A DNA stretch of 41,892 nt, from positions 1-41,892 of the forward strand of contig JAPOQE010000046.1 in NCBI GenBank assembly GCA_026710875.1, given 5' to 3'. The notes under the pieces are model-generated. The model saw nothing but the letters and a program-made list of their open reading frames with translations. It had not been told where the DNA came from and searched no databases. Origin of the DNA: Gammaproteobacteria bacterium (GTDB lineage: Bacteria > Pseudomonadota > Gammaproteobacteria > UBA4575). The position numbers and the translations under genes are program-made. Shown piece by piece: positions 1 through 7,329 of the stretch. The number at the start of each line of letters is the position of its first letter. Within the stretch, counting starts at the first letter, position 1.

Positions 1-132
1 CATCGTTATCTCGACCCAGATGAATTTGATCAACTACGGCGAATTGGGGAGGATATGGGTTTTCATCATGTAGCAAGCGGCCCATTGGTCCGCTCCTCTT
101 ATCATGCAGATAGCCAAGCCAATGGGCATTGA
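1..132 (+). CDS. lipA: Lipoyl synthase, C-terminal fragment
   Basis: The window opens inside a plus-strand gene; 43 codons remain before the TGA at 130-132. The visible peptide contains [28 protein letters not shown] and ends NGH. This is the very conserved C-terminus of lipoyl synthase, the radical-SAM enzyme that inserts two sulfurs into octanoyl groups on lipoyl domains; the RSSYHA motif supplies the serine that ligates the auxiliary iron-sulfur cluster. The catalytic N-terminal part lies outside the window. It converges on murU with a 48-base spacer holding only a 4-bp hairpin (AGGG/CCCT, 160-171) and no clear terminator. The identification is confident despite the short fragment. Confidence 0.93.
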   Translation, partial: HRYLDPDEFDQLRRIGEDMGFHHVASGPLVRSSYHADSQANGH

Positions 133-180
133 TGTGTTTCCAATCGATGCACCTGGCTTAGGGAAGACCCTGGTCGGTGA

Positions 181-885
181 CTATTCAGAAGTGGCAGGAG
201 ACTTTCCGGACGATGTCGGGTTTTTGGTCTGATTCTTCAGGTACTGCTCAGCTTCGAAGAGACGTTCAAAAGTACCAATATCAAACCATGCACCAGTATG
301 GTGATCTGCAGTAACCTGACTCTGGTTGATTGCAGAGCGCAGAACAGGGGCTAACTGATTTTCGCCTGTCTGTGTTTTGAAAAGCTCAGGTTTGAAAACA
401 CCAATTCCACTGAAGGTCAGGAAATTATTTCCTGTGGTGCAGGCTGTGCCGGATTCATAGGCAAAATCCCCATCGGGATGGTGGGCAGGATTATTCACAA
501 GGATCAGGTGAGCGTTCTCATGCACTGGATCAGGGAAGGAAAGAGGGTGGTCACACCAGATATCACTGCTTATGACCAAAAACGGCCTTTCTCCCAAAAG
601 TGGCAAGGCATGGACAATTCCACCAGCAGTGCCTAGGGGGTGTTCTCCTTCATGGGAATATTGAATGCGTATCCCATAACTTCCACCATCACCAAGCTTT
701 TTCTGAATTGAGTCCCCCAAATGGGAAAGATTGATAACAACCTCCTTATAGCCCGCGGTTTTGAGTCTTGCCAGGTGGTGTTCGATTAACGATTTTCCTG
801 CAAGCCTGATAAGAGGTTTCGGAACCTGGTTGGTCAGCGGTCTCATTCGCTTGCCCAGACCTGCTGACAGTAGCATGCACTTCAT
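181..885 (-). CDS. murU: N-acetylmuramate alpha-1-phosphate uridylyltransferase
   Basis: This 234-residue nucleotidyltransferase carries the N-terminal signature GLGKRMRPLT followed by VPKPLI, and an SSDIWCD metal/nucleotide site near the middle, as expected for the short MurU class of sugar-1-phosphate nucleotidyltransferases (usually about 220-235 residues). MurU converts MurNAc-1-phosphate and UTP to UDP-MurNAc, bypassing de novo synthesis during cell-wall recycling. The upstream amgK stop codon TGA (887-885) shares its A with the ATG at 885, giving TGATG translational coupling; a GTG one codon earlier (888) is possible. The adjacent sugar kinase makes the MurU assignment much stronger than a generic mannose-1-phosphate guanylyltransferase-like annotation. 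Confidence 0.88.
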   Translation of the reverse strand: MKCMLLSAGLGKRMRPLTNQVPKPLIRLAGKSLIEHHLARLKTAGYKEVVINLSHLGDSIQKKLGDGGSYGIRIQYSHEGEHPLGTAGGIVHALPLLGERPFLVISSDIWCDHPLSFPDPVHENAHLILVNNPAHHPDGDFAYESGTACTTGNNFLTFSGIGVFKPELFKTQTGENQLAPVLRSAINQSQVTADHHTGAWFDIGTFERLFEAEQYLKNQTKNPTSSGKSPATSE

Positions 886-1868
886 CACAACTGGAAAGAA
901 ACCTCATCACTAATGAATTCTGCCAACTTCTGGGTCTCAGGGTAATTTGGTGCAACGGATTTCACATACCCCAGAGTCCGCGGAATATCTTTCAGATAGC
1001 CTGTCTTTTTATCGCGCAGGCTCAGGCGTGCAAATATTCCAATAGCCTTCAAGTGTCGCTGGATACCCATCAAATCAAACCACTTCAGAAATGTTTCGTC
1101 ACTTACATCACAGGCCATGTTTGTTTCCATCAGCCTTTCCTTGTACTCCAGTGCCCAGGCTTTGACGCGGTCGGGTGACCATTGAATATAACAGTCCCGT
1201 AACAGTGACACTGCATCGTATGTAACCGGGCCACAAACTGCGTCTTGGTAATCGATGATACCTGGCCAGTTGGCATCGATTTTCATTAGGTTACGTGAAT
1301 GGTAGTCGCGATGAACAAACACCTGTGGTTGAACCAGGGCGTTTTGTTTCAATTGAGCAAAGACATTGTGTAACATCTTTTCAGTCGACTCTGACAGCTT
1401 TTTGTCCAGAAGTTTGCCTAGAAACCACTGCTGGAATAACTCCATTTCCTGTAACAATAGTTCCTGACTGTATCGTGGCAGGCTATTTGCAGGAATTTGT
1501 TGCATCACTGTCAGGGCATCCAGTGCATTCCCATACAGTCTGTCTACATTTTCTGTGTCCAAGATGTCCAGAAACAGGGTATTACCAAAATCATCCAGAA
1601 GAAAATAGCCGGAATCCAGTAAGCTGTAGTGGATGTGTGGTACGGGCAGTCCTTCTGCCTCAAGCAAATGTGTTACCTCAACAAAGGCCTCATTCGATTC
1701 TTTTTCAGGAGGGGCATCAACTGCAATGTATCGCCAATGATCAGACAGGACCCGAAAGTAGCGCCTGAAGCTTGCATCTTCGGACGCTGGCTCGAGCGTA
1801 TACTGAACATCCCCGAATACTTCCCTGATCCATCCATGCAATTGGGAAAGACGTGGGTCTAGGTCCAT
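885..1868 (-). CDS. amgK: N-acetylmuramate/N-acetylglucosamine 1-kinase (AmgK)
   Basis: A 327-residue aminoglycoside-phosphotransferase-fold kinase. HRDYHSRN (residues 186-193) is the catalytic loop and IIDYQDA (204-210) holds the metal-binding aspartate. AmgK phosphorylates the anomeric position of MurNAc or GlcNAc, feeding MurU directly downstream; the pair forms the MurNAc recycling shortcut known from Pseudomonas and many other proteobacteria. The order amgK-murU with overlapping stop/start is as in that pathway. The start ATG has only a weak ribosome site (GGATA). No other in-frame start gives a better N-terminus. Other readings (choline/ethanolamine kinase-like) are less likely given murU. 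Confidence 0.88.
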   Translation of the reverse strand: MDLDPRLSQLHGWIREVFGDVQYTLEPASEDASFRRYFRVLSDHWRYIAVDAPPEKESNEAFVEVTHLLEAEGLPVPHIHYSLLDSGYFLLDDFGNTLFLDILDTENVDRLYGNALDALTVMQQIPANSLPRYSQELLLQEMELFQQWFLGKLLDKKLSESTEKMLHNVFAQLKQNALVQPQVFVHRDYHSRNLMKIDANWPGIIDYQDAVCGPVTYDAVSLLRDCYIQWSPDRVKAWALEYKERLMETNMACDVSDETFLKWFDLMGIQRHLKAIGIFARLSLRDKKTGYLKDIPRTLGYVKSVAPNYPETQKLAEFISDEVSFQL

Positions 1869-1971
1869 CTACATATCCGAAGGAGGTACTGTCCAGTAAC
1901 CGGGTGAGTGATGTTAAATCTGAATGCCTCGGGGTTTGACAGGGCTACGACCATGTCTGGCAGCGCTACTT

Positions 1972-2379
1972 TTACAGCAGGCTTACATTTTCAGCCTGAG
2001 GTCCTTTTGCACCCTGTACTACATCCATGGAAACTTTTTGACCTTCACGCAGGGACCGGCGTCCGCTGCTCACGATAGACTTGTGGTGTACAAAGACATC
2101 TTCACCGTTTTCCTGCTCAATGAATCCAAAACCTTTTTTGTAGTTAAACCATTTGACAGTGCCTTTCGTCTGCGTGGAAGTGGTTCTGAACTTGGTGCCG
2201 CCAGTGCTCTTTGTTCTGCTATTACGAGCCAGAGTAATCAGGGCGGGAATTGCAATGACGGATATAATTGCCAGTCCCCCAGAAATCAATAGTTTGGTAG
2301 TGTCTCCACCGGTGAGGATAGCGAGTACTATACCTACCACAATACCCAGACTTAATAAAATAGTGGAATTGATTTTCAT
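1972..2379 (-). CDS. Membrane-anchored cold-shock-domain protein
   Basis: The 135-residue product has two hydrophobic segments (about 5-23 and 28-50), a short basic Ser/Thr-rich linker (51-71) and then a complete cold-shock domain (72-135) with RNP-1-like KGFGFI and RNP-2-like VFVHH. Cold-shock domains bind single-stranded RNA or DNA; classical CspA proteins are about 70 residues and soluble, so here the nucleic-acid-binding domain would be tethered to the inner membrane. A good ribosome site (CAGGAGAG) lies about 11 bases before the ATG. It sits between argA and amgK on the same strand, 93 bases after argA. The domain call is certain; the role and topology are inferred. Confidence 0.85.
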   Translation of the reverse strand: MKINSTILLSLGIVVGIVLAILTGGDTTKLLISGGLAIISVIAIPALITLARNSRTKSTGGTKFRTTSTQTKGTVKWFNYKKGFGFIEQENGEDVFVHHKSIVSSGRRSLREGQKVSMDVVQGAKGPQAENVSLL

Positions 2380-2472
2380 GAAGCGTGTTTCTCTCCTGAG
2401 CTTAGTTATTTAGGATCGCATTGACTGCTGAATATAGCGATCCAGTGTGATGCATGATACCTGCCGAGCAGT

Positions 2473-3792
2473 TTATTGGATAGATTTGCTATACACTTTA
2501 GACTTACGCATATCATCATAGAGCGCCTGTTTTTCCACAGGCAGGTCTTCAATATTTGAAGGCTTGAAGCCATGCTCTTGGAACCAGTGCTCGGTTTGCG
2601 TCGTAAGCACAAAAAGTTTGCTTACGCCAGCCTCGCAGGCTTTTCTTTCCAGGTGCATTAACATCTTGCTACCACGTCCGATCGACTGAAATTCGGGATG
2701 CACTGCCAGGCAGCCCACTTCGGCAGCATTTTCTTTCGGAAATGTGTACAAGGTCCCACAGGTCAGCAGTACACCATCACGCTCAATGACATCAAAGCGG
2801 TCAATTTCAAGCTCGAGTTGTTCACGAGAACGTGATACTAGGAGCCCTTTATCCATAAAGGGCTGTATGAGTTCAGCTATACCGTCCAGATCATCTAAGG
2901 TGGCAGGTCTTATTTCCTCATAACTTTGAGCAGTTACCAGCGTGGCTGCGCCGTCCAGGCTGTAAAGCTCTTCCAGCAGTGTACCCGGTTTTTCAATGTC
3001 AACCAAATGCACGTTCCTGATACCTTTCAGGCATGCCTGAATAGCTATTTCCAGATAACGCTTCGCATCTTCATTATGCGCGGACAGCTTATGTACAAGC
3101 TCCTTGGCTTCGGGGATGGTGTAGTGTCCTTCACCTTGTTCTTCATGATTTGTAAGTCTGAATTTGTCCAGTATCAATATCAGTTTTTCACTTTTCAGCA
3201 CGCAGGCTGTGCGCTGTGCAAGTTCTTCACTGGGCAAAAGGACCAAGTTGTCATCCGTTGAACAAACCGTGGGAGTAACGACTACAATATTTCCCTTGTC
3301 TAGCTGAGACTGCAGCATCGCTTGGTCGATACTGTAGTCAGCCCCATAGGGACCATCTGTCTTGCCACGTCCGTGAGGGCCGGGATTTGCGTGCAAGAAA
3401 TTGTCACAGGCAACATCCAGCTTTGCACCTGCAAGTGGGGTATTGGCAAGGCTGGTGGAAAAAAGGTCTTTTACGCTCTCACAAATTCTTCTTGCAGATT
3501 CTTTGGTCTCATCAATGGTCCGTGGACTTGTGATGTGTAGACCACTATGCAACCAGTTTTCACTGGGTTCAGTGGTTTTTTGGGTAATGAATGCCCCATC
3601 GCCGAGCACCAGTACGAGTTTGGCCCCCAGTGCATGCATCAATGCTAGATCACGGACCAGCACGGCCAGGCTGGTCTGTGCCAGCAGAACACGGCTGTGA
3701 ACATAGACCACGAAAGTTTTGCCGCGGTGGGTATGAATATAGTGGGCGGCTTGGCGAAAACTCCCGGTCTGAAACAGGGAATCACTGCTCAT
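2473..3792 (-). CDS. argA: N-acetylglutamate synthase (ArgA), amino-acid kinase plus GNAT domains
   Basis: At 439 residues this matches the classical two-domain ArgA: an N-terminal amino-acid-kinase-like domain (about 1-285), which binds arginine in this family, and a C-terminal GNAT acetyltransferase domain (about 295-439) with GCLAVHPEFQSIGRGSKML as the acetyl-CoA loop. It makes N-acetylglutamate from acetyl-CoA and glutamate, the first step of arginine synthesis. The gene encoding the matching deacetylase, argE, is also in this window, about 1.5 kb away on the same strand. The ATG lacks a strong ribosome site. The upstream spacer contains a 5-bp inverted repeat (CTTGG/CCAAG, 3828-3842) that could be an operator, but no convincing ArgR box. 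Confidence 0.93.
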   Translation of the reverse strand: MSSDSLFQTGSFRQAAHYIHTHRGKTFVVYVHSRVLLAQTSLAVLVRDLALMHALGAKLVLVLGDGAFITQKTTEPSENWLHSGLHITSPRTIDETKESARRICESVKDLFSTSLANTPLAGAKLDVACDNFLHANPGPHGRGKTDGPYGADYSIDQAMLQSQLDKGNIVVVTPTVCSTDDNLVLLPSEELAQRTACVLKSEKLILILDKFRLTNHEEQGEGHYTIPEAKELVHKLSAHNEDAKRYLEIAIQACLKGIRNVHLVDIEKPGTLLEELYSLDGAATLVTAQSYEEIRPATLDDLDGIAELIQPFMDKGLLVSRSREQLELEIDRFDVIERDGVLLTCGTLYTFPKENAAEVGCLAVHPEFQSIGRGSKMLMHLERKACEAGVSKLFVLTTQTEHWFQEHGFKPSNIEDLPVEKQALYDDMRKSKVYSKSIQ

Positions 3793-3989
3793 TTTTCACG
3801 CTGTAACCAGATGTGGAGATAGTGTAACTTGGTTGACCCAAGGTAAGCTCATGAAATAATAAAGGATTCTTCCTGCAGGTCTTTAATGCTATCCGAGGCT
3901 GGACTTGCCCCTTATAATGAGCAATTCAAGTAAGCCGTTGATAGAGTTGTCCAATCGACTGGTCACATTTTATACATAAGGAATAAAGA
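3793..3989. promoter_or_regulatory. Divergent promoter region, argA / secreted-protein operon
   Basis: This 197-base spacer separates the minus-strand argA from the plus-strand 3990 gene and must hold both promoters. For the plus strand, TATAAT at 3913-3918 is a perfect -10 hexamer without an obvious -35. A second candidate, TTGTCC (3947-3952) to TATACA (3971-3976) with an 18-base spacer, would start transcription only a few bases before the ATG. For argA, a small inverted repeat CTTGG-TTGAC-CCAAG (3828-3842) lies just before the gene. AAGGAA about 9 bases before 3990 is a reasonable ribosome site. Confidence 0.4.
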
Positions 3990-4685
3990 ATGCGAAGAAT
4001 ATTACTGGATGTGAAGGGTTTGTTTTTCCTGGTGTTGATACTGTCGAGCCCGCCAGTTTTTGCCAGTGGTGAGGTACTTAAATCTCCAATTCTGGATCGC
4101 GTTAAGATACTTTATTCGGCCCCAAGCAATCTGGAAGATTTGACTTTGGAGCAATTGCATGAAGAAAGGGCTGTGCTCGAAAAAGAACTCAATTCTTTCC
4201 GCCAGGCCAGCGACGCTCCTGAAATTGCCAAGCAAAAATTCCTTGAAACTGTTTTCGAGCACGATGACAAACGCTTGCAGATTGTCGGGGTCATTCGCGA
4301 CCTGATCGATGAGTATCAAATTGAAGGAAAATTTCGTGATGATTTGATTGGTTACAGCAATACATTTGATGTAGCGGTCAGGAATGCCCGTAAGCATGTT
4401 CATACATTGCAAGACTACAGATCATACGACTTCAGGTTTTCTGCTGTCTATATGTCCATGATGATGAGGTTCAATGAAGACCCCGAGTTTCGAAAACGCA
4501 TGGTGGCAGATATGCAAAATCCGGATACATCATGGGGCAAGTATCGCAAGGAAATAGATGAGTCTTATGCCGAGGTACAGCGTAAAAAATCTCTCATTCA
4601 GAACATATACTCAGTCGATGAGCTTGAGCAGGCAGTCACGAGCATCGATGAGGAAATTTCCAGAAGGGGACGTACGCAGTTGTAG
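3990..4685 (+). CDS. Secreted helical protein of unknown function
   Basis: I do not recognise this 231-residue protein. It begins with a typical signal peptide (hydrophobic LFFLVLILSS core, likely cleavage after VFA near residue 25), so it is probably periplasmic. The mature part is charged, without cysteines, and looks mostly helical, with two heptad-like stretches (about 45-95 and 185-225: EEL..EL and YAEVQRKKSLI). No catalytic motif is apparent. It is 15 bases upstream of a second secreted protein on the same strand, so the two are probably co-transcribed. AAGGAA about 9 bases before the ATG supports the start. Confidence 0.7.
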   Translation: MRRILLDVKGLFFLVLILSSPPVFASGEVLKSPILDRVKILYSAPSNLEDLTLEQLHEERAVLEKELNSFRQASDAPEIAKQKFLETVFEHDDKRLQIVGVIRDLIDEYQIEGKFRDDLIGYSNTFDVAVRNARKHVHTLQDYRSYDFRFSAVYMSMMMRFNEDPEFRKRMVADMQNPDTSWGKYRKEIDESYAEVQRKKSLIQNIYSVDELEQAVTSIDEEISRRGRTQL

Positions 4686-4700
4686 GGGCTGGGTAACTGA

Positions 4701-5099
4701 ATGATGGTCCGGCGAGTTCTCATATTTCAGATGCTGCTGCTTTGCGCAGCACTCTCACTCGCAGAAACAGATAATAAGGCCATCAGCCCTCCGGATATGA
4801 TTTCGGGTGCACCGCCTGCTGTCAGGGCAGATACCATGCAGCAGGAACCACAAGCAGAAAGTGTAACCATTTACGAATCGAAGTTTTTCCCAGGCTTTCG
4901 CCCATGTACATCACAGGATTACCGTGATCATGATTTTGGTCCTGTTGCTTGCCAGAACACCACAGCTGCACGTACCTTGTCTTCAATTCAAGAAGAAGAA
5001 TCAGGCAGCGGTCTAGCAGAGGCAGATACGGTATCCCAAGGGAATATATTCAAGTTGCGTTTTGGGCGATTTACCAAGGATAAAGACTCTGGGCAGTAA
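4701..5099 (+). CDS. Small secreted protein of unknown function
   Basis: A 132-residue product with an N-terminal signal peptide (LIFQMLLLCAALSLA, cleavage probably after SLA near residue 22). The mature part is proline- and acidic-residue-rich at first, then has a segment RPCTSQDY...VACQNT whose two cysteines could form a disulfide, and a C-terminal basic tail. I recognise no family. It follows the 3990 gene by 15 bases and probably shares its transcript. The ribosome site is weak. Short length and low complexity make it less certain than its neighbour, but the signal peptide and the co-directional position support a real gene. Confidence 0.55.
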   Translation: MMVRRVLIFQMLLLCAALSLAETDNKAISPPDMISGAPPAVRADTMQQEPQAESVTIYESKFFPGFRPCTSQDYRDHDFGPVACQNTTAARTLSSIQEEESGSGLAEADTVSQGNIFKLRFGRFTKDKDSGQ

Positions 5100-5203
5100 A
5101 CGCGGACCCAGTAATCAGAAGATCTCCTCTTGACACTGATGCGCAGGTGTTGGTCAGAGCTGGGCATCGACTGTCAGGGCAGAGAACTTCACACAAGCCT
5201 TTA

Positions 5204-5262
5204 CCCAATCCCAGCTAGGTTTTGCTAAAAATTGCTAAAGGGGTAGCTGTCGAAGGATTGGG
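5204..5262. other. Long two-part inverted repeat in convergent spacer
   Basis: CCCAATCC (5204-5211) pairs with GGATTGGG (5255-5262), and the adjoining CAGCTA (5212-5217) pairs with TAGCTG (5244-5249), leaving a 5-base bulge and a 26-base loop. The loop contains a tandem TTGCTAAA repeat (5222-5229 and 5232-5239). The element sits between the convergent 4701 gene and argE, so it could act as a bidirectional transcript end despite lacking a T-run, or be a small structured RNA. The pairing is seen directly; the function is inferred. Confidence 0.5.
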
Positions 5263-5282
5263 CCTGGGTAGAGCTGTCCTGG

Positions 5283-6425
5283 CTACATACATATAGAGTG
5301 TATGACTTTTTGTAGCAATTCAGTGGTTGGTTTGAGTGACGAAAGTTCAATGAACTCATTTGGCTGGTGGGCCTGGTCTATCGAGCCTGGTCCCAGGACC
5401 ACTGTTTCCATTCCCATGGAATTAAAAAATGGGGCTTCCGTTGCAAAAGTAACTGATGTCGGACTTTTGTTAGTGTAACCGCTTACTAGCTTGACAATCC
5501 TTGAGTCTTCCGCTGTTTTGAAGGCAGGAACTCCGTCAAATAGTGCTTTAAATTTACAGGTAAGGCCAAGCGAGTCTATTTTATTTGAAATGCGTTGATG
5601 TAGCTCATCTCTCAGAGCACTGATTTGCATACCAGGTAGCAGGCGTATGTCGATGTGCAGTTCGCACTCCGCACAGATCCGGTTTGGGTTGTCACCACCA
5701 TGAATGTGGCCAAGATTCAAGGTCGGCACTGGTACGATGAAGTCATGGTCAACATATTTTTCTGCAAGCTCCTGTTTGAATCTATCAAGTTCATTTAACA
5801 CTACTCGCATCCCTTCCAGTGCATTGTTGCCAAGAGCCGGGTTGCTCGCGTGACCCGCCTTCCCATAGAGCGTGATTGACTCCATGAACACCCCTTTGTG
5901 CTGGCGTACAGGGGTAAGGTTTGTAGGTTCACCTATAATGCAAAAGCGACCTGGTTTCCTGTTATTTTCTACAAGGGTACGAACTCCCTGCATTGTGCTT
6001 TCTTCGTCAGCTGTCGCAACAATAGTGAGTCGCTGCTGTAGATTTTTCCCTACAAAATCCTTTGCCGCTTCAATGGCGATCGCCAGAAACGACTTCATGT
6101 CTGCTGTGCCCAGGCCATATAGCCGGCTACCGACTTGTTCGGCCAGAAACGGATTAGTATTCCATCCCGTTTGATCAAAATTCACAGTGTCCGTATGACC
6201 AGATAACACGAGCCCATCCTCCCCATCTCCAATCCACGCTATCAGGTTATATTTCTCGGTGGACGAAGGAATGATCTCCGTCTGGAATCCAAGATCGTCC
6301 AGCCAGTTGGCCAAACAGTCGATAATAGGTTTGTTGCTGGTATCAAATTGTGCCTGTGTGCTGCTGACTGAGGGTATTGCAATCAGTTGCCCAATCATTT
6401 CGAGTAGCTGAGGTGCAGACTTCAT
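5283..6425 (-). CDS. argE: Acetylornithine deacetylase (ArgE), M20 peptidase family
   Basis: A 380-residue M20 metallohydrolase with the expected metal ligands in order: SGHTDTV (His), GTADMKS (Asp), TADEES (Glu pair), the GEPT motif, and a late His in AHQPNEFI. The length matches ArgE, which hydrolyses N-acetylornithine to ornithine and acetate. The first codon ATG lies one base after the stop of the MtdA/MtdB gene, so argE is the last gene of the C1 operon. That setting is odd for an arginine enzyme. Related M20 members (DapE, succinyl-diaminopimelate or other amidohydrolases) are possible, but the GEPTNLTPV...HKG context is ArgE-like. Confidence 0.85.
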   Translation of the reverse strand: MKSAPQLLEMIGQLIAIPSVSSTQAQFDTSNKPIIDCLANWLDDLGFQTEIIPSSTEKYNLIAWIGDGEDGLVLSGHTDTVNFDQTGWNTNPFLAEQVGSRLYGLGTADMKSFLAIAIEAAKDFVGKNLQQRLTIVATADEESTMQGVRTLVENNRKPGRFCIIGEPTNLTPVRQHKGVFMESITLYGKAGHASNPALGNNALEGMRVVLNELDRFKQELAEKYVDHDFIVPVPTLNLGHIHGGDNPNRICAECELHIDIRLLPGMQISALRDELHQRISNKIDSLGLTCKFKALFDGVPAFKTAEDSRIVKLVSGYTNKSPTSVTFATEAPFFNSMGMETVVLGPGSIDQAHQPNEFIELSSLKPTTELLQKVIHSICM

Positions 6426-6426
6426 A

Positions 6427-7293
6427 CTATCGGGAGCCCGTCATTTGTTGGGCAATCTTGTAAATTGCGTCTGCGTCTAGTACTTGATCATTGGATGTAA
6501 ACAGTCTTTCAATACAGGCGCGGTGCAGCTTCAACTTCAATGCGCCTATACCAAGGCCTCCAAAAACTTTCTTGCCAAATCTTTCAGTATTCCTGTCGTT
6601 CATGTTAATGCCCTCAAAGCCGAGGGGTTCCGCAGTGCTGACATCAGCCAGAATTTCAATGGAGTCATGTTTTTGCCATTGTTCTGCATCGAGTAAGCGG
6701 ATGCCTGCCTTGCCTGCACCAAATACAACTTGCGCTCCTTCCAGTGCGATCTGAACCGAACCATGATCACGGGCTTCCACAGGTGCAAGTTCGACTCCAA
6801 ATTGTTTTCCCATGTCTTCGCATGCCTGCTTTGAACGACTCATTTCTCTCGATGTCAGGCGTACTTGAGCACCGCTTTGTGCCAGCATCACTGCAGCACG
6901 CTGTCCCACTGGTCCCGTACCGGCAAGGACCACGGCAATTTTCCCTGCTAACGAGCCAGCTTGGTTTAGTAAGGTGACACCCGCTGCAGCAGTGGTATTG
7001 CAGCCGTTGCTATCCAGCATCACGGATACGCGAAAATCCTGGAAAAAATGACTTTGTATGGCCTCGAATAAAGACTGGCTGCTGATGAGGCTGCTACCGC
7101 CTACAAAGATTGCGGTATTCTTTTTATGTTTGGGTGCCCGTGTATAGATCGCACCTTCGACGAGGCTTGCACAATTATTTTCATGAATGCCCCCAAGTTG
7201 GGTAACTTGGTCTGCTCCCCCATCATATGCAACCACAGAATCAAATACACTGGGGATAGGGTCAGTATCAAAATGGTACAAAAGCTTTTTCAT
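6427..7293 (-). CDS. Methylene-tetrahydropterin dehydrogenase (MtdA/MtdB family)
   Basis: The product (288 residues from the ATG at 7293) begins KKLLYHFDTDPIPSVFDSVV and carries the FVGG, MLDSNGCNTTAAAG and LAGTGPVGQRAAVML nucleotide-binding motifs, then GGLGIGALKLKLHRACIERL. This matches the NADP-dependent methylene-H4F/H4MPT dehydrogenases of methylotrophs. MtdA uses both cofactors and supplies methylene-H4F to the serine cycle; MtdB is H4MPT-specific. Reading alone cannot separate them; location in a serine-cycle cluster favours MtdA, but the usual partner fch is missing. A TTG start at 7320 would add nine residues; the family N-terminus supports ATG 7293. It follows ppc by 36 bases. Confidence 0.87.
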   Translation of the reverse strand: MKKLLYHFDTDPIPSVFDSVVAYDGGADQVTQLGGIHENNCASLVEGAIYTRAPKHKKNTAIFVGGSSLISSQSLFEAIQSHFFQDFRVSVMLDSNGCNTTAAAGVTLLNQAGSLAGKIAVVLAGTGPVGQRAAVMLAQSGAQVRLTSREMSRSKQACEDMGKQFGVELAPVEARDHGSVQIALEGAQVVFGAGKAGIRLLDAEQWQKHDSIEILADVSTAEPLGFEGINMNDRNTERFGKKVFGGLGIGALKLKLHRACIERLFTSNDQVLDADAIYKIAQQMTGSR

Positions 7294-7329
7294 AGTATGC
7301 AGGGGTAACACCACACTCAAACGGGAAAC

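Noticed and set aside
160-171. Bidirectional terminator between lipA and murU
   Set aside because: The stem is only four base pairs and no T-run follows on either strand.
3912-3930. Possible ArgR box upstream of argA
   Set aside because: Only one half-site (ATTCA) fits; the other half deviates at several key positions.
4002-4412. 136-residue minus-strand open frame opposite the 3990 gene
   Set aside because: The plus-strand gene has a signal peptide, a ribosome site and a co-directional neighbour; the antisense frame has none.
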